A stretch of DNA of 64,000 nucleotides, from the NCBI RefSeq assembly GCF_000521485.1, contig NZ_BAVS01000006.1, positions 1 through 64,000 of the forward strand. Direction: 5' to 3'. Numbering within the stretch: the stretch's first letter is position 1; each line of letters opens with the position of its first letter. The notes beneath the pieces are model-generated. The model saw only the letters and a program-made list of their open reading frames with translations. It was not told where the DNA came from and ran no database searches. Source of the DNA: Gracilibacillus boraciitolerans JCM 21714 (GTDB lineage Bacteria > Bacillota > Bacilli > Bacillales > Amphibacillaceae). Made by a program: the position numbers and the translations under genes. This document shows, piece after piece, positions 1 through 11,729 of the stretch.

Positions 1-40
1 CAAAAAAGTTGAACGATAATAATTCATCGTTCAACTGTTA
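1..40 (-). terminator. Intrinsic terminator of bofC
   Basis: Read on the minus strand, GTTGAACGAT and ATCGTTCAAC (8-17 and 26-35) form a 10-bp stem followed by a T-rich tail at the window edge. It overlaps the bofC stop codon. Confidence 0.8.
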
Positions 41-572
41 ACAGCTTCCACATTTTGATAGGCCTTAAATGTTTCCAGTACTTCTATATAATCTTGTTTG
101 CTGTTTATCTTGATACCTTCTTTTAATTGTTCATATAAATGTGCTTCTAATTCCTCTGTTTCAATTTGATAGAAAGATTGAATAGCTTCTTCCTGTAGTG
201 GAACACCTTCAAAAATAGTTAATTTTCCATTTTTGATCCCAAAGTAGCCATTTGCTTTTAAATATGGAGAAATATCATCAACTTGTTTTTGAAAACGCAT
301 GTAGCCTTCTTTTTGTTCCATTACCTTCCAATCCTGATACTGCGACCAAAAATCTTGCATGGAAGTGATTGTTTCCTCTACATGTTTCTTTTCTATTTTT
401 CCATCTATATAGTGTTTTTCTAATGTGACTTCAATTGTTAGTAAATCTTGAGCAATCACCATAACATCCTCTTCTGATGATTTTGTTTCTTCTGAATTGA
501 TAAGTGATTGAATCCCGATGACCCCTATGATTAAAACAACGACACCATTTAATAGCAACCATATTTTCCCAT
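31..572 (-). CDS. bofC: BofC, forespore intercompartmental signalling protein (probable 1-base shift near the start)
   Basis: Bypass-of-forespore protein C is a secreted forespore protein that inhibits SpoIVB protease and so times sigma-K activation. The roughly 180-residue product has one N-terminal hydrophobic anchor (LIIGVIGIQ) and BofC family motifs: DFWSQYQDW, EGYMRFQKQVDDISP and IQSFYQIE. The open frame can begin at a TTG at 558, but an ATG at 572 with an upstream AGGAGG lies one base out of frame; one extra A in the A4 run (T4 at 564-567 on +) would join it and give MGKIWLLLNG. I infer an undercalled homopolymer. It sits downstream of yebC, as in B. subtilis apart from csbX. Confidence 0.85.
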
Positions 573-777
573 AAAGACCCTCCTATCTTGCTTTATTATT
601 ACTAGGGTGTCCAATTTAAGGAAAAATAACCATGGTATCAAATTTTGTATCATAAAATTCTACATCAAAAGGACAATTCTTATGAATTAAAGTTTTTTTT
701 GTCCGTCATCTTGTAAATAAAAGACACTTTCTTCGCATTTTATGTTGTTTCGTCTTTTATAGTTTAAGTTATTACAC

Positions 778-815
778 AAATAAACGTCTTTCTGTTATAG
801 AAAGACCGTTTATTT
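778..815 (-). terminator. Intrinsic terminator of yebC
   Basis: An inverted repeat (AAATAAACG-TCTTTC / GAAAGA-CCGTTTATTT) directly follows the yebC stop codon at 817. The A/T-rich ends would allow function on both strands. Confidence 0.7.
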
Positions 816-816
816 C

Positions 817-1566
817 TTATATTTGCTCCATAATTTCATCGGACGCGTCCATATTATGATGTACTTCCTGGATATCTTCCATATCTTCTAACATTTGAAC
901 AAGATTCACCATTTTGTTACCAGCACTGTCATCCACTTCAGATAATGTTTGCGGTATCATTGTGACCTCAGCTGTTTCTAATGTGAATCCACTTTCTTCA
1001 AGAGCATTTTTAACAGATTGAAATTCTTCTGGATCTGTATATATTTCATAAGCTCCGTCTGTTGTCTCCATTTCTTCTGCTCCTGCTTCAATAGCTTCTA
1101 ACATCATTGTGTCTTCATCTGCTTCAGTGGTTTCCTGATCAATAACGATATAACCTTTTCGATCAAACATGAAGGAAACACACCCATTTTCGCCTAAATT
1201 TCCACCATTTCTGCTAAAAGCATGACGTATTTCAGATGCTGTTCTATTTTTATTATCTGTTAGCACCTCGATCATCACAGCTATTCCACCAGGTCCATAG
1301 CCTTCATATGTTAATTCCTCAAAATTTGCTCCGTCTAAATCTCCTGTAGCTTTTTTGATTGCACGATCAATATTATCATTTGGCATATTATCTGACTTCG
1401 CCTTATCTACAGCCAGGCGAAGGACAGCATTCATATCGGGATCACCTCCACCTTGTTTGGCAGCGATATAAATATCTTTCGCGTGTTTCATAAAAATTTT
1501 ACCACGTTTTGCGTCCTGGGCATTTTTACGTCTTTGGATATTTTTCCATTTAGAATGTCCTGACAT
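817..1566 (-). CDS. yebC: YebC/PmpR-family DNA-binding regulator or translation factor
   Basis: The 249-residue product is a complete YebC-family protein. It begins [11 protein letters not shown], a near-invariant N-terminus, and carries [39 protein letters not shown] and [18 protein letters not shown] in the family order. Members are known as transcriptional regulators, and some as factors that help ribosomes through difficult (proline-rich) peptides; which applies here cannot be told. It lies between bofC and safA on the same strand, with its own terminator behind it, and corresponds in position to B. subtilis yrbC. Confidence 0.93.
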   Translation of the reverse strand: MSGHSKWKNIQRRKNAQDAKRGKIFMKHAKDIYIAAKQGGGDPDMNAVLRLAVDKAKSDNMPNDNIDRAIKKATGDLDGANFEELTYEGYGPGGIAVMIEVLTDNKNRTASEIRHAFSRNGGNLGENGCVSFMFDRKGYIVIDQETTEADEDTMMLEAIEAGAEEMETTDGAYEIYTDPEEFQSVKNALEESGFTLETAEVTMIPQTLSEVDDSAGNKMVNLVQMLEDMEDIQEVHHNMDASDEIMEQI

Positions 1567-1710
1567 GTATTCTCACCTCTCTGATTCTATCTATAAACTA
1601 TTCTCATACTTACTTTATCATAACTGAAGACAATTGAAAATATAGTTGTATTTATATTAGATTGAAATTCCCTCTTTATCTTTTCCATTTACCACTATTT
1701 TTAGCAAACA

Positions 1711-1746
1711 AAAAGACGATCCTAAAATTAGAATCGTCTCTTTTTT
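1711..1746 (-). terminator. Intrinsic terminator of safA
   Basis: On the minus strand GAGACGAT…ATCGTCTT forms a stem just beyond the safA stop, followed by TTTTTG. Confidence 0.75.
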
Positions 1747-1748
1747 TC

Positions 1749-2798
1749 TTATTCTCTGCTACCGCCACATCCACAATCTCCTTTATTTGAAGGCCCATAT
1801 GGCATTTGCTGACCTGGACCAAATGGTTGAAAAGGCATCTGTTGTGGACTTTGATCTTGCATTCCGTATGGTAACGGCATTAATGGATAGTTTGGCATTC
1901 CAGGCTGTGGAATCATCGGTTCACCTGGCATTTGTTGCACCATTGATGGTTGATTTGGCATGGATTGAGGCATCATTTGTTGCGGTTGTGGAGCTGGAAA
2001 TCCTTGTTGCTGTGGCATCTGAGATGTTCCCCCCCAAGGCATTGGTTGACCACCAAATTGTCCATGCTGATAAGGCATCGGAGACATTTGTCCCTGATTC
2101 CAATTCTGAGAAGAAGGCTGCTGCATCTGTTGCGGATAAGAAGCTGCTCCCATTCCTTGTTGCTGGAAGCCTCCAGAATAAGGTTGTGAAGGCATTTGTC
2201 CCATTTGACCATATCCAAATCCATAAGGTATACCATCATGTGAGTAACATGGTGCCTGCATTGGCATCTGTTGGACTGGCTGTTGCATATACTGTGGCAT
2301 TGGTTGTGGCTTCATCGGTTCCTGCACTCCTTTTACCTCATTTTCTTCCTCCATCATTTGCATCGGATGAATATTTGTTTCAAAGTTATTCGTTAACTGT
2401 GTCCATTTCAAGTCTTGTGATGTCTGAGATGGTACGGGTTGTGGTGCTGGTTGTTGTTTATTAAAATGAATTGGCAAAGCTGGCATCTCCTTCTTTAAAG
2501 GTTCCCATTTCTTCTCTTCATCTTCCTCGATAGATGGCAAAATCTGATTTTGCGGTTTTAATTCTTGTTTATCTTTTTTATCAGTACTGGGTGCTACTTG
2601 TTGCTGCTTTTTATTTCCAGGTGATACTTGTTGCTTTTTATTATCTGATGCAGTAGGAATTTTAATTTTCATACCAGGCATAATCATATCAGGATTTGAT
2701 ATCTGCGAATTGGCTTTAATGACTTCGTCTAAACTCACACCATATTTTTGCGCAATTTTCCAAAGTGTTTCATCTTTTTGCACAACATGAATTTTCAA
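1749..2798 (-). CDS. safA: SafA-like spore coat morphogenetic protein, LysM domain plus Pro/Gln/Met/Gly-rich tail
   Basis: SafA docks on the spore cortex and, with SpoVID, recruits inner-coat proteins. This 349-residue protein starts with one LysM domain (about residues 2-47: HVVQKDETLWKIAQKYGVSLDEVIKAN … MPGMKIKIP), followed by a Lys/Gln linker and a long low-complexity region dominated by Met, Pro, Gln and Gly, ending CGCGGSRE. The location beside nadA matches B. subtilis safA, and spoVID is in this window. A C7 tract at 2029-2035 encodes Gly-Gly within the repeats. The low-complexity region is poorly conserved, so assignment rests on the LysM domain and synteny. Confidence 0.85.
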   Translation of the reverse strand: MKIHVVQKDETLWKIAQKYGVSLDEVIKANSQISNPDMIMPGMKIKIPTASDNKKQQVSPGNKKQQQVAPSTDKKDKQELKPQNQILPSIEEDEEKKWEPLKKEMPALPIHFNKQQPAPQPVPSQTSQDLKWTQLTNNFETNIHPMQMMEEENEVKGVQEPMKPQPMPQYMQQPVQQMPMQAPCYSHDGIPYGFGYGQMGQMPSQPYSGGFQQQGMGAASYPQQMQQPSSQNWNQGQMSPMPYQHGQFGGQPMPWGGTSQMPQQQGFPAPQPQQMMPQSMPNQPSMVQQMPGEPMIPQPGMPNYPLMPLPYGMQDQSPQQMPFQPFGPGQQMPYGPSNKGDCGCGGSRE

Positions 2799-2898
2799 AG
2801 CAATTTCTCCTTTCTTGTTGTTAAGTATGGAAGGGCACTTGTCTCGATCTAATCCATCTTCTTTAACAACATATGCAAAAGGCCTAAAATGTTGAATA

Positions 2899-2940
2899 AA
2901 AAAGAAGGATATCTGTAATAATATCGATATCCTTCAAAAA
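2899..2940 (-). terminator. Intrinsic terminator of the nadBCA operon
   Basis: GAAGGATATC and GATATCCTTC (2904-2913 and 2926-2935) form a perfect 10-bp stem directly after nadA, followed by TTTTTT on the minus strand. Confidence 0.88.
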
Positions 2941-2943
2941 GAT

Positions 2944-4043
2944 TTATGATTGAGCTAACATTCTATCTAACGCCAGCTTCGCATTTTCTGCAATATTTTC
3001 ATCTACAATTATTTGATTTGGTACATGATCACGTTGTAATTCTTCCAATGTCCATAACAAGTGAGGTAAGTCGATGCGATTCATCGTTAAACAAGGACAC
3101 ATAAAAGGATTTAGAGAAATGATATGTTTATCAGGATGCTGCTTTATAATCCGATTAACTAAATTCATTTCTGTTCCAATTGCCCATTCACTTCCTGCTG
3201 GCGCATTTTGTATCGTTTCTATTATATATTTCGTTGATCCGGCCAGATCTGCTTGTTGCACTACTTCGTACGTACATTCAGGATGAACAATTATTTTCAT
3301 GTTACGATGATGCTGCCGGACCTGTTCTATATTTTCAGTCGTAAAATTCTCATGCACCGAACAATGACCTTTCCATAACACAATCCGAATATTCTCTCTA
3401 TTTCCGTCATATTCTAATTTTTTGGCAATTGGATCCCAGACTGCCATCTGTTTGAGTGAAATGCCTAATTCAACAGCTGTATTTCTTCCTAAATGCTGAT
3501 CAGGTAAAAATAATAAGCGTTGTTTTTGCGCTAACGCCCATTTTACCATTTTCTTAGCATTGGAGGAGGTAACAGTTGCACCGCCATGTTTTCCAACAAA
3601 GGCTTTTATTGCTGCTGTTGAATTGACATAGGTTAATGGTAAAAGGGTATCTCCAAAATAAGATGTTAATTGTTCCCATGCCTCCATTGTTTGTTGATCA
3701 TCTGCATATCCGCCATGGAACATCCTGCACGCATATCAGGAAGAATAACTTTCTGCTGTTTTCCAGTTAGGATATCTGCGGTTTCTGCCATGAAGTGGAC
3801 TCCACAAAAGACGATATACTGTGCATGCTGGTTGGCAGAAACTTGTGCCAGTTGTAAAGAATCGCCGCGGGCATCTGCAAATTGAATAACCTCATCCTTT
3901 TGATAATGATGACCTGGAATAAATAAACGGTCACCCATTTGTTGTTTAATATCCGTTATCCGCTTTTTCATTTCTATTTCATCCATATGCAGATAGTGAT
4001 CCGGTAATTGTTGATCGGTGCTAAACAAGGCTGCTATACTCAT
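2944..4043 (-). CDS. nadA: Quinolinate synthase NadA (frame broken once near 3705)
   Basis: NadA condenses iminoaspartate with dihydroxyacetone phosphate to quinolinate, using a [4Fe-4S] cluster. The N-terminal part (3666-4043) carries [23 protein letters not shown] and [13 protein letters not shown]. The rest (2944-3723) carries [48 protein letters not shown] and the cluster cysteines of [11 protein letters not shown]. The frames join if one G is restored at about 3705 (ATGCAGAT for ATGGCAGAT), giving about 366 residues, normal for the family. The start overlaps the nadC stop by four bases. This shift is not in a long homopolymer. Either a real lesion or a consensus error is possible. Confidence 0.88.
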
Positions 4044-4886
4044 TTTAATCCCTCCATAACATTAAAACTAATATCCAAAGCTGGTGCAGAATGCGTAATA
4101 AATCCTAATGAAATGATATCGACCTTTACATTCGAATATTCATGTATATTTTCTAACGTAATATTACCGGAAGCCTCGGTAATAATATGAGATGGAACCT
4201 GAGTTATGATTCGATTAATATTATGAGGTGACATATTATCAAACATAATCACATCTACGTCCGCATCAATTGCTGCTTGTAATTGCTCTTCATTTTCTAT
4301 TTCCACTTCGATTTTCACCATATGCCCTGTAACATCTCTCACTTTCTTTACAGCTTGCCCAATGGAACCTATTGCAGCTATGTGATTATCCTTAAGCATG
4401 ATCGCATCATCTAATCCAAACCGATGATTAACGCCCCCCGCCACAACGGACCGCATATTTTTCAAGCATACGTATGCCTGGAGTTGTTTTTCTTGTATCC
4501 ACCACCTTAATAGTACTGTTAGCTAAGGCTGTTACAGCTTTTGCTGTCATCGTTGCAATACCAGATAAATGTTGCATGATATTTAAAATTACTCGTTCGG
4601 TCGTTAGTAAAATCTGATATGACCCATCGACTGTGGCGATACGATCTCCTTTATGAACAATATCTCCATCTTTTTTAAATAATTGTAGTTGTATATCCTT
4701 ATCCCACAGTCCATACGCCTGTTCTAATATTTTTTCACCTGCAAAAATTCCCTTTTGTTTAGCAATAAATTCTCCTTTTCCCTGAAGAGGATTAGTATCA
4801 AATAATGCTTCACAGGTTTTATCGCCACTGCCAATATCTTCATTGAAATAGTGAATTAATTGTTGTCTTAATTCTAATGGATTCAT
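4040..4886 (-). CDS. nadC: Nicotinate-nucleotide pyrophosphorylase NadC (frame broken at a G6 tract)
   Basis: NadC converts quinolinate and PRPP to nicotinate mononucleotide. The start is the ATG at 4886, preceded by AAGGAG and overlapping the nadB stop, rather than the longer open frame. Visible motifs are [33 protein letters not shown] and [17 protein letters not shown], then [16 protein letters not shown] and [11 protein letters not shown]. The frame is lost exactly in the CGGG(V)NHR motif at the C6 tract 4434-4439; five bases instead of six restore the conserved sequence. The full protein would be about 281 residues, normal length. The middle gene of an overlapping nadB-nadC-nadA operon. 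Confidence 0.9.
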
Positions 4887-6425
4887 ACGCCTACTCCTTG
4901 ATTGATTAATTGATGGTAAATTCTTTTTTCTCGCCACTGCTCCTCACGTTCCGGAAAATCACTACGGTAATGCGCACCCCGACTCTCCGTTCGCTCGCGG
5001 GCAGCCTTTGTCACTAATTCTGCAACCAATAACATGTGCTGTAATTCTATTTGCTTTTTTGTATATTTATAAAAATAAAGAGGAAATTCATTCACTGGTT
5101 GGACTTGTTCCAGCCACTTCAACATCTTGCTAAGTGAAATCTCTGATCTGCTGATGCCAACCAATGCGGTCATCTTTTCTTTTAACTGATAGCGTTCTGG
5201 GAGTGTCACGTTTTTATTCATCTGTTGTATGACCAGATTCATTGCCATATTTTTAGCTGGTGTCTGACTTAATAAGTGATCTGCTAACCTAGTTGCAAAC
5301 ACAATCCCTTCCAATAAAGAATTACTGGCAAGACGATTAGCACCATGAACATAGGTACATGCTACTTCTCCCACAGCATACAACCCGGGAATATTCGTCT
5401 CCCCATGTAAATTAGTTTCTACTCCACCCATTGAGAAATGAGCACCAGGTCTAACTGGTATGTTATCATGCTGCCAATCTATGTTACGTTTTTCACAAAC
5501 TTCAGTAATATAAGGGAAACGTTTGGAAAATTCATGGACCTCAGAAATATCCAGAAATATCTGATTCCCTTTCATTATTTCCGTATTTATTACTCTAGAA
5601 ATAATATCTCTTGGGGGCTAAGTCCACCTGTGGATGAATACCATCCATAATGTATCTTCCAGATTGATCAATCAATCTCGCCCCCCCTTCTCCTCTTACA
5701 GCTTCTGAGATAAGAAAATTTCGTCCTTCAGGTAAAGTGAGCATTGTTGGATGAAATTGTACAAATTCAAGATCACTAAGCTTAGCACCCGCTCGATAAG
5801 CAATCGCAATTCCATCTCCTGTAATTGTCTCATCATTTGAAGTAGTCTCAAAAATTCCTCCATATCCTCCAGTAGCAAGAACAACTTGATCAGCCGAATG
5901 AAAAATATATTGGTTTTGTGGATCGATTGTAATAATTCCTCTACAGCGTCCATTTTCCATTACACAATCAACTGCTAATTGATCTTCTATAAGATTAATA
6001 TTATTTCGCAAGATTTGTTGATAAAATTGCATCATATATTTACCGGTCTGATCACCACCGGCATGTATAATTCTTCTTTTACTGTGAGCTCCTTCTCTTC
6101 CAAGCGATATCGAACCATTTAAATTTCTATCAGCTGGAAATCCTTTGTTAAGCAGCATTTCCAGGAGAGTCTTCCCTTCCTTCACTAACAATTCTGTAGC
6201 TGCTTCGTTATTGTGATATACTCCTGCTTGTATGGTATCATCAAAATGCTGTTGCCAACTATCATCAGCAGCAATAGCCGCCGCCACACCACCTTGAGCT
6301 CGATAAGAATTACTATGATGCCACTTTCCTTTTGTTATCATCGTCACATCAGAGTCTTTAAATAATTTACTAGCAAGCACATGTGCTGCAATGCCCGCTC
6401 CAATAATCACAATTTTCTGACGCAA
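4883..6425 (-). CDS. nadB: L-aspartate oxidase NadB (frame broken at a 5-base C run)
   Basis: NadB is the flavoprotein that oxidises L-aspartate to iminoaspartate, the first step of NAD synthesis. It has the FAD-binding GAGIAAHVLA, then SYRAQGGVAAA, HSKRRIIHAGGDQTG, VVLATGGYGGIFETTSN, FVQFHPTML and SEAVRGEGGARL. The frame breaks at 5613-5617: four bases rather than five give DLAPRDIISRVI and continue into the second part (4883-5575), with GAHFSMGGVETN and GANRLASNSLLEG. The C7 run at 5681-5687 inserts a Gly into the usual RGEGA motif. The start is a TTG at 6425 with GGTGA upstream. First gene of the operon, divergent from nifS. Confidence 0.9.
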
Positions 6426-6439
6426 AACAGTTCACCACA

Positions 6440-6476
6440 CTTTACAGTTGTCTTTACACATATCTTTACATATAAT
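6440..6476 (+). promoter_or_regulatory. nifS promoter overlapped by three CTTTACA repeats (candidate NiaR operator)
   Basis: TTGTCT at 6448-6453 and TATAAT at 6471-6476 are 17 bases apart, a good sigma-A promoter pointing at nifS. Three copies of CTTTACA start at 6440, 6452 and 6464, exactly 12 bases apart, and cover the promoter. The repressor gene niaR is the second gene of this transcript, and the region also lies upstream of the divergent nadB, so I infer a shared operator responding to nicotinate. Confidence 0.7.
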
Positions 6477-6515
6477 ATCTAATATGACAAGTATTTTTTT
6501 AGAAAGGGCGATTGG

Positions 6516-7699
6516 ATGATTTATTGTGATTATGCTGCAACTGCTCCGATGTCTGATATTGCATTAGAAGTCTATCAGGAGATTGCTAAGAATTTTTATG
6601 GAAATGCAAGTAGTTTGCATGATGCAGGAGGAAAAGCGAAGAATATATTGGAACAATCCAGAGCAATTATAGCAAAAATTTTTCTAGCGAAGCCTCGGCA
6701 AATTGTTTTCACCAGCGGTGGAACGGAAAGTAATTTACTTGCCATTGATACACTAATGCGCGCAAGTGATATCAAAGGAAAAAAACATATAATTTCTTCT
6801 GAAGCGGAACATAGCTCTATCTATTATTATTTAAAGACTCTAGCAAAAAATGAGGAAATTGAAGTAACCTTCCTGCCTATTCATCCTAATGGACAAATAA
6901 ATAGCAAAGAACTTATAGATGCTATTCAACCAAATACTTGTCTGGTATCGATTCAACATGTAAACAGCGAGACAGGATCTATCCAGCCTATTAAAACAAT
7001 CTCTAATTATTTAAAACACACAAAGATTTATTTTCATAGCGATGCCGTCCAATCCTTTGGTAAAATAGATATATCTTCTATTTTATCTTACGTGGATTGT
7101 ATCACGGTTTCTAGTCATAAAGTTTCTGGACCAAAAGGTGTCGGTGCTATCTACTTTGATTCTAAAGTTATTTTATCACCACATCCGGTAATGACAAATC
7201 ATGAGCATGGTTTAAGGCTGGTACAGTTGATGTCCCAGCAATCGCTGCTTTTTCAGCTGCAGCAGTACAAGCATGTAATCAAGTTATCGAAAACAGTAAA
7301 CATCTTAGTTATATCCGTGAAGTATTTATTAAAAAGTTGAAAGAGCATGATATTCCATTGCAACCATTGACTTCATCTGATCAATGCCCCCCCAGTATTG
7401 TAGGTTGTATTGCTAACAATATTCAGGGGGATTATGCCATGCTTTCCTATAACCGTTATGGTATTCATATCTCAACAGGCAGTGCATGCAGTCTTGGTTA
7501 TGCAGAGATTCCAAGATCTATCTTCCCTTTCATTTCTAATAAAGAAGAAGGCAAGAGATATATACGTTTTTCATTCAGTCATCTGACAACGGAACAGGAT
7601 ATATTAACAATCATCGAAGTATCTATAAAAATTTTCAATCCTATAAAGGAGGAAAGAATTCATAATGAGAAAAAAATTAACTGGCAAGGTACGTCGTGA
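6516..7699 (+). CDS. nifS: Cysteine desulfurase NifS of the NAD cluster (frame broken once near 7217)
   Basis: This PLP enzyme takes sulfur from cysteine, here most likely to build the NadA [4Fe-4S] cluster, as known for B. subtilis NifS. It has DYAATAPM, SGGTESNLLAI, EHSSIYYYL, HSDAVQSFGKI, the PLP lysine in TVSSHKVSGPKG, and the active cysteine in STGSACSLG. The frames 6516-7340 and 7337-7699 join when one base is restored near 7217, giving EHGLRSGTVDVPAIAAF. The RBS is AAAGGG ahead of the ATG. The 3' end runs 35 bases into niaR. A C7 run at 7387-7393 encodes Pro-Pro where one Pro would fit. Confidence 0.88.
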
Positions 7700-8195
7700 C
7701 AGCCTCCTTGCCTGGCTGAAAGACAATCAGAACCCATTAACAGGTACAGAGTTAGCAGACAAGGCAAATGTAAGCAGACAAGTAATTGTCCAGGATATTT
7801 CATTATTAAAAGCTCAGGACCATCCGATTATCGCCACAAGTAATGGTTACATTTATATGAAAACGGAGGAAAACAATAAAGACTATCGTCGTGTAATTGC
7901 TTGCAAACACGCTCGAAATGAAACGAAGGAAGAGCTATATACGATTGTCGACTTTGGAGTAATAGTAGAGAACGTGGTAATCGAACATCCTATTTATGGC
8001 GACTTAAAGGCCTCCTTGATGATTAGCAGTCGAGCAGATGTGGATAAATTTGTTGATAAAATTGAAGAAAAAAATGCGCCATATTTATTGGAGCTGACCG
8101 ATGGAGTACATAATCATACCTTAGTAGCAAACGAAGAGGAAAAATTAGATCAAGCCTTTCAAGCACTACAGGAGAAAGGTTTTATCGCAGAATAA
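7665..8195 (+). CDS. niaR: NiaR/NadR transcriptional repressor of NAD biosynthesis (HTH plus 3H domain)
   Basis: The 176-residue product has an N-terminal winged helix (residues ~8-60: LLAWLKDNQNPLTGTELADKANVSRQVIVQDISLLKA) and a C-terminal 3H domain with the expected histidines (ACKHAR, EHPIYGDL, DGVHNHTL). B. subtilis YrxA/NiaR binds nicotinate and represses nad genes. The gene has an excellent RBS (AAAGGAGGAAAG) and is cotranscribed with nifS, so it probably regulates itself through the 6440-6476 site. It is intact although all four neighbouring nad genes carry a shift. Confidence 0.92.
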   Translation: MRKKLTGKVRRDSLLAWLKDNQNPLTGTELADKANVSRQVIVQDISLLKAQDHPIIATSNGYIYMKTEENNKDYRRVIACKHARNETKEELYTIVDFGVIVENVVIEHPIYGDLKASLMISSRADVDKFVDKIEEKNAPYLLELTDGVHNHTLVANEEEKLDQAFQALQEKGFIAE

Positions 8196-8242
8196 AACCA
8201 GATGTTACATAAAACTTTGTGAGTTTATCGCACAATCATTTT

Positions 8243-8275
8243 AATAACGCTTGCGGTTAAACCGCAAGCGTTACT
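8243..8275. terminator. Bidirectional terminator between niaR and pheA
   Basis: AACGCTTGCGGT (8246-8257) and ACCGCAAGCGTT (8261-8272) form a perfect 12-bp stem between convergent genes. It includes the pheA stop codon. Confidence 0.8.
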
Positions 8276-9138
8276 CCATTTCCACTATGCAAATAATATG
8301 GATAGCTGCCTAATACAGCTACTTTACAACCTAACGATTCCATTTCGGTAATCGCGTTTGGGATTAGTACGTCATCCATCTTCTGTTCAATATCAATAAG
8401 GAAATAATAGTTACCTAAGCCTGTTTTCATCGGGCGCGATTCAATCTTTGATAAGTTTAAATTACGCCAGGCAAAGGCTGAAAGAACTTGATGCAGTGCA
8501 CCTGGCTGATCAGACGGTAATGTGATGGTCACAGTCGTCTTATATCCTTTTTCCTCTAACTTATTTGAAGTAAGTTCACGTTGATCCTTATGCAATACAA
8601 CAAATCGAGTATGATTATTATCAAAATCATGGATATCTTTTTTAATTATTGATAGCCCATATTCCTTTGCTGCAAGATGGTTTGCGATAGCTGCAATATT
8701 CTGTTTAGGATGTTTGCTTACAAATTCTGCTGCAGCACCCGTCGAAGTCATCGACTGGGTAGGAACATTCACTAACTGTTTTCTTAAAAATCGATGACAC
8801 TGTGCAATCGCATGTGAATGAGAATAGATCGATTCTAAGGATTCCCACTTCTCAACATTATCTGGATGTACCATTAAATGCTGACGAATTGGCACAATCA
8901 CTTCACTTACAATTTTGACTTTTTCAGATTCAATTAAGTAGTCTAACGTGATATTAACAGTACCTTCAATCGCATTTTCTAAAGGCAAGACAGCGTAGGT
9001 GACCTCATCATTTACCACAGCATCGATACATTCAGGAATCGTACTGTATCCTTTCTTTTCCTCACCATTAAACATAGAGTCAACTGCAATTTTGGTAAAA
9101 GTCCCTTTTGGCCCTAAATATCCAATTGCTTCTTTCAT
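8257..9138 (-). CDS. pheA: Prephenate dehydratase PheA
   Basis: PheA converts prephenate to phenylpyruvate in phenylalanine synthesis. The 293-residue protein has the catalytic domain (GYLGPKGTFT, YAVLPLENAIEGTVNITLDYL, SHSHAIAQCHRFL and the conserved NHTRFVVL) and a C-terminal ACT domain for phenylalanine feedback (QPGALHQVLSAFAWRNLNLSKIESRPMKTGLGNY; residues ~210-280). The start ATG is preceded by a G8-containing Shine-Dalgarno stretch (9149-9156). It is preceded by pheB and obg in the same direction, as in B. subtilis. Confidence 0.95.
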   Translation of the reverse strand: MKEAIGYLGPKGTFTKIAVDSMFNGEEKKGYSTIPECIDAVVNDEVTYAVLPLENAIEGTVNITLDYLIESEKVKIVSEVIVPIRQHLMVHPDNVEKWESLESIYSHSHAIAQCHRFLRKQLVNVPTQSMTSTGAAAEFVSKHPKQNIAAIANHLAAKEYGLSIIKKDIHDFDNNHTRFVVLHKDQRELTSNKLEEKGYKTTVTITLPSDQPGALHQVLSAFAWRNLNLSKIESRPMKTGLGNYYFLIDIEQKMDDVLIPNAITEMESLGCKVAVLGSYPYYLHSGNGVTLAV

Positions 9139-9156
9139 ATAACTTGCTCCCCCCCC

Positions 9157-9262
9157 TATTTATCACGTTGCTAAGCGTCTATAAGACCCCCCCACTTCAA
9201 GATTCAAGTACCACAAGAAAGCTAAGTAGGGATAAACAGACGCTAACATCCTGATACGTTTC
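9157..9262 (-). promoter_or_regulatory. pheB–pheA spacer with a possible long-range hairpin
   Basis: The 127-base gap between pheB and pheA holds, on the minus strand, AGCGTCT and, about 55 bases later, AGACGCT, which could pair and bring the pheA start close to pheB. A G7 tract (9187-9193) lies inside the loop. It may be a leader or only a spacer; no known riboswitch or T-box signature is visible. Confidence 0.3.
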
Positions 9263-9265
9263 GCT

Positions 9266-9718
9266 TTATGAAACACCTGAACTCAGGATCTCTACCTGGT
9301 TCACAAATTCAATTTGCTTCAAATTATATAATAACTGATCTATTTCAACGGTCATTCCATTTGTATTTAAAGATAATGTTACGTTTGCTTTCCCTTGAAT
9401 CGGTATTGTCTGGTGAATCGTTAAGATATTACATCCTACGTTGGCCACCACTGACAACAAATGTGATAACGTGCCTGTTTGGTCTTCCAAATGAAAAAAC
9501 AAGGTAATCATCTGTTCTTTTACCATATGTTGAAAAGGAAAAACAGCATCACGATATTTATAGAACACACTGCGAGACACTCCAACTTGACGTGCCGCTT
9601 CGTGAATGGAGTCTACCTTATGATTCTCCAATAACTTTTTTGCTTCCAATGTTTTTTTCATTCCATCTGGTAAAAAGTCTTCTCTTACTAAATAAAATTT
9701 TTCATTTTTCGCAGACAT
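9266..9718 (-). CDS. pheB: PheB, ACT-domain protein
   Basis: A 150-residue protein with an N-terminal helix-turn-helix-like part ([21 protein letters not shown]) and a C-terminal ACT domain ([34 protein letters not shown]). I chose the ATG at 9718 ([11 protein letters not shown]), the usual family start, over the longer open frame that runs back into obg. A G7 tract (9727-9733) forms part of its ribosome-binding region. The role is probably sensing an amino acid near phenylalanine or homoserine metabolism; the function is not firmly established in the family. It lies between obg and pheA. Confidence 0.88.
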   Translation of the reverse strand: MSAKNEKFYLVREDFLPDGMKKTLEAKKLLENHKVDSIHEAARQVGVSRSVFYKYRDAVFPFQHMVKEQMITLFFHLEDQTGTLSHLLSVVANVGCNILTIHQTIPIQGKANVTLSLNTNGMTVEIDQLLYNLKQIEFVNQVEILSSGVS

Positions 9719-9773
9719 CCACCATTCCCCCCCTTTATCCGATCGATGGTCACGCAACAAATCATATCGTCTA

Positions 9774-11597
<1,824 letters not shown>

Positions 11598-11687
11598 ACC
11601 GTTCACTCCTCACACAATAAGCAAATTATAGCATATAAAAACGGTTCTTTCATCTAGTAGTATGGATCCTAATATAGTATAAAACAA

Positions 11688-11724
11688 CAAAAGACTCTAA
11701 CCTATAAAGATTAGAGCCTTTTAA
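11688..11724 (-). terminator. Terminator of the rplU-prp-rpmA operon
   Basis: AAGACTCTAA (11691-11700) and TTAGAGCCTT (11711-11720) form a stem just after rpmA, followed by TTTTGTTGTTTT on the minus strand. Confidence 0.85.
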
Positions 11725-11729
11725 TTTCC

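Noticed and set aside
1787-2464. 225-codon plus-strand frame opposite safA
   Set aside because: It is the antisense of the repetitive Met/Pro/Gln coding sequence, has no RBS and no recognisable protein; shadow of safA.
9157-9262. T-box leader for pheA
   Set aside because: No GGTGGNACCGCG-type sequence or terminator hairpin is present, unlike the clear T-box before valS.
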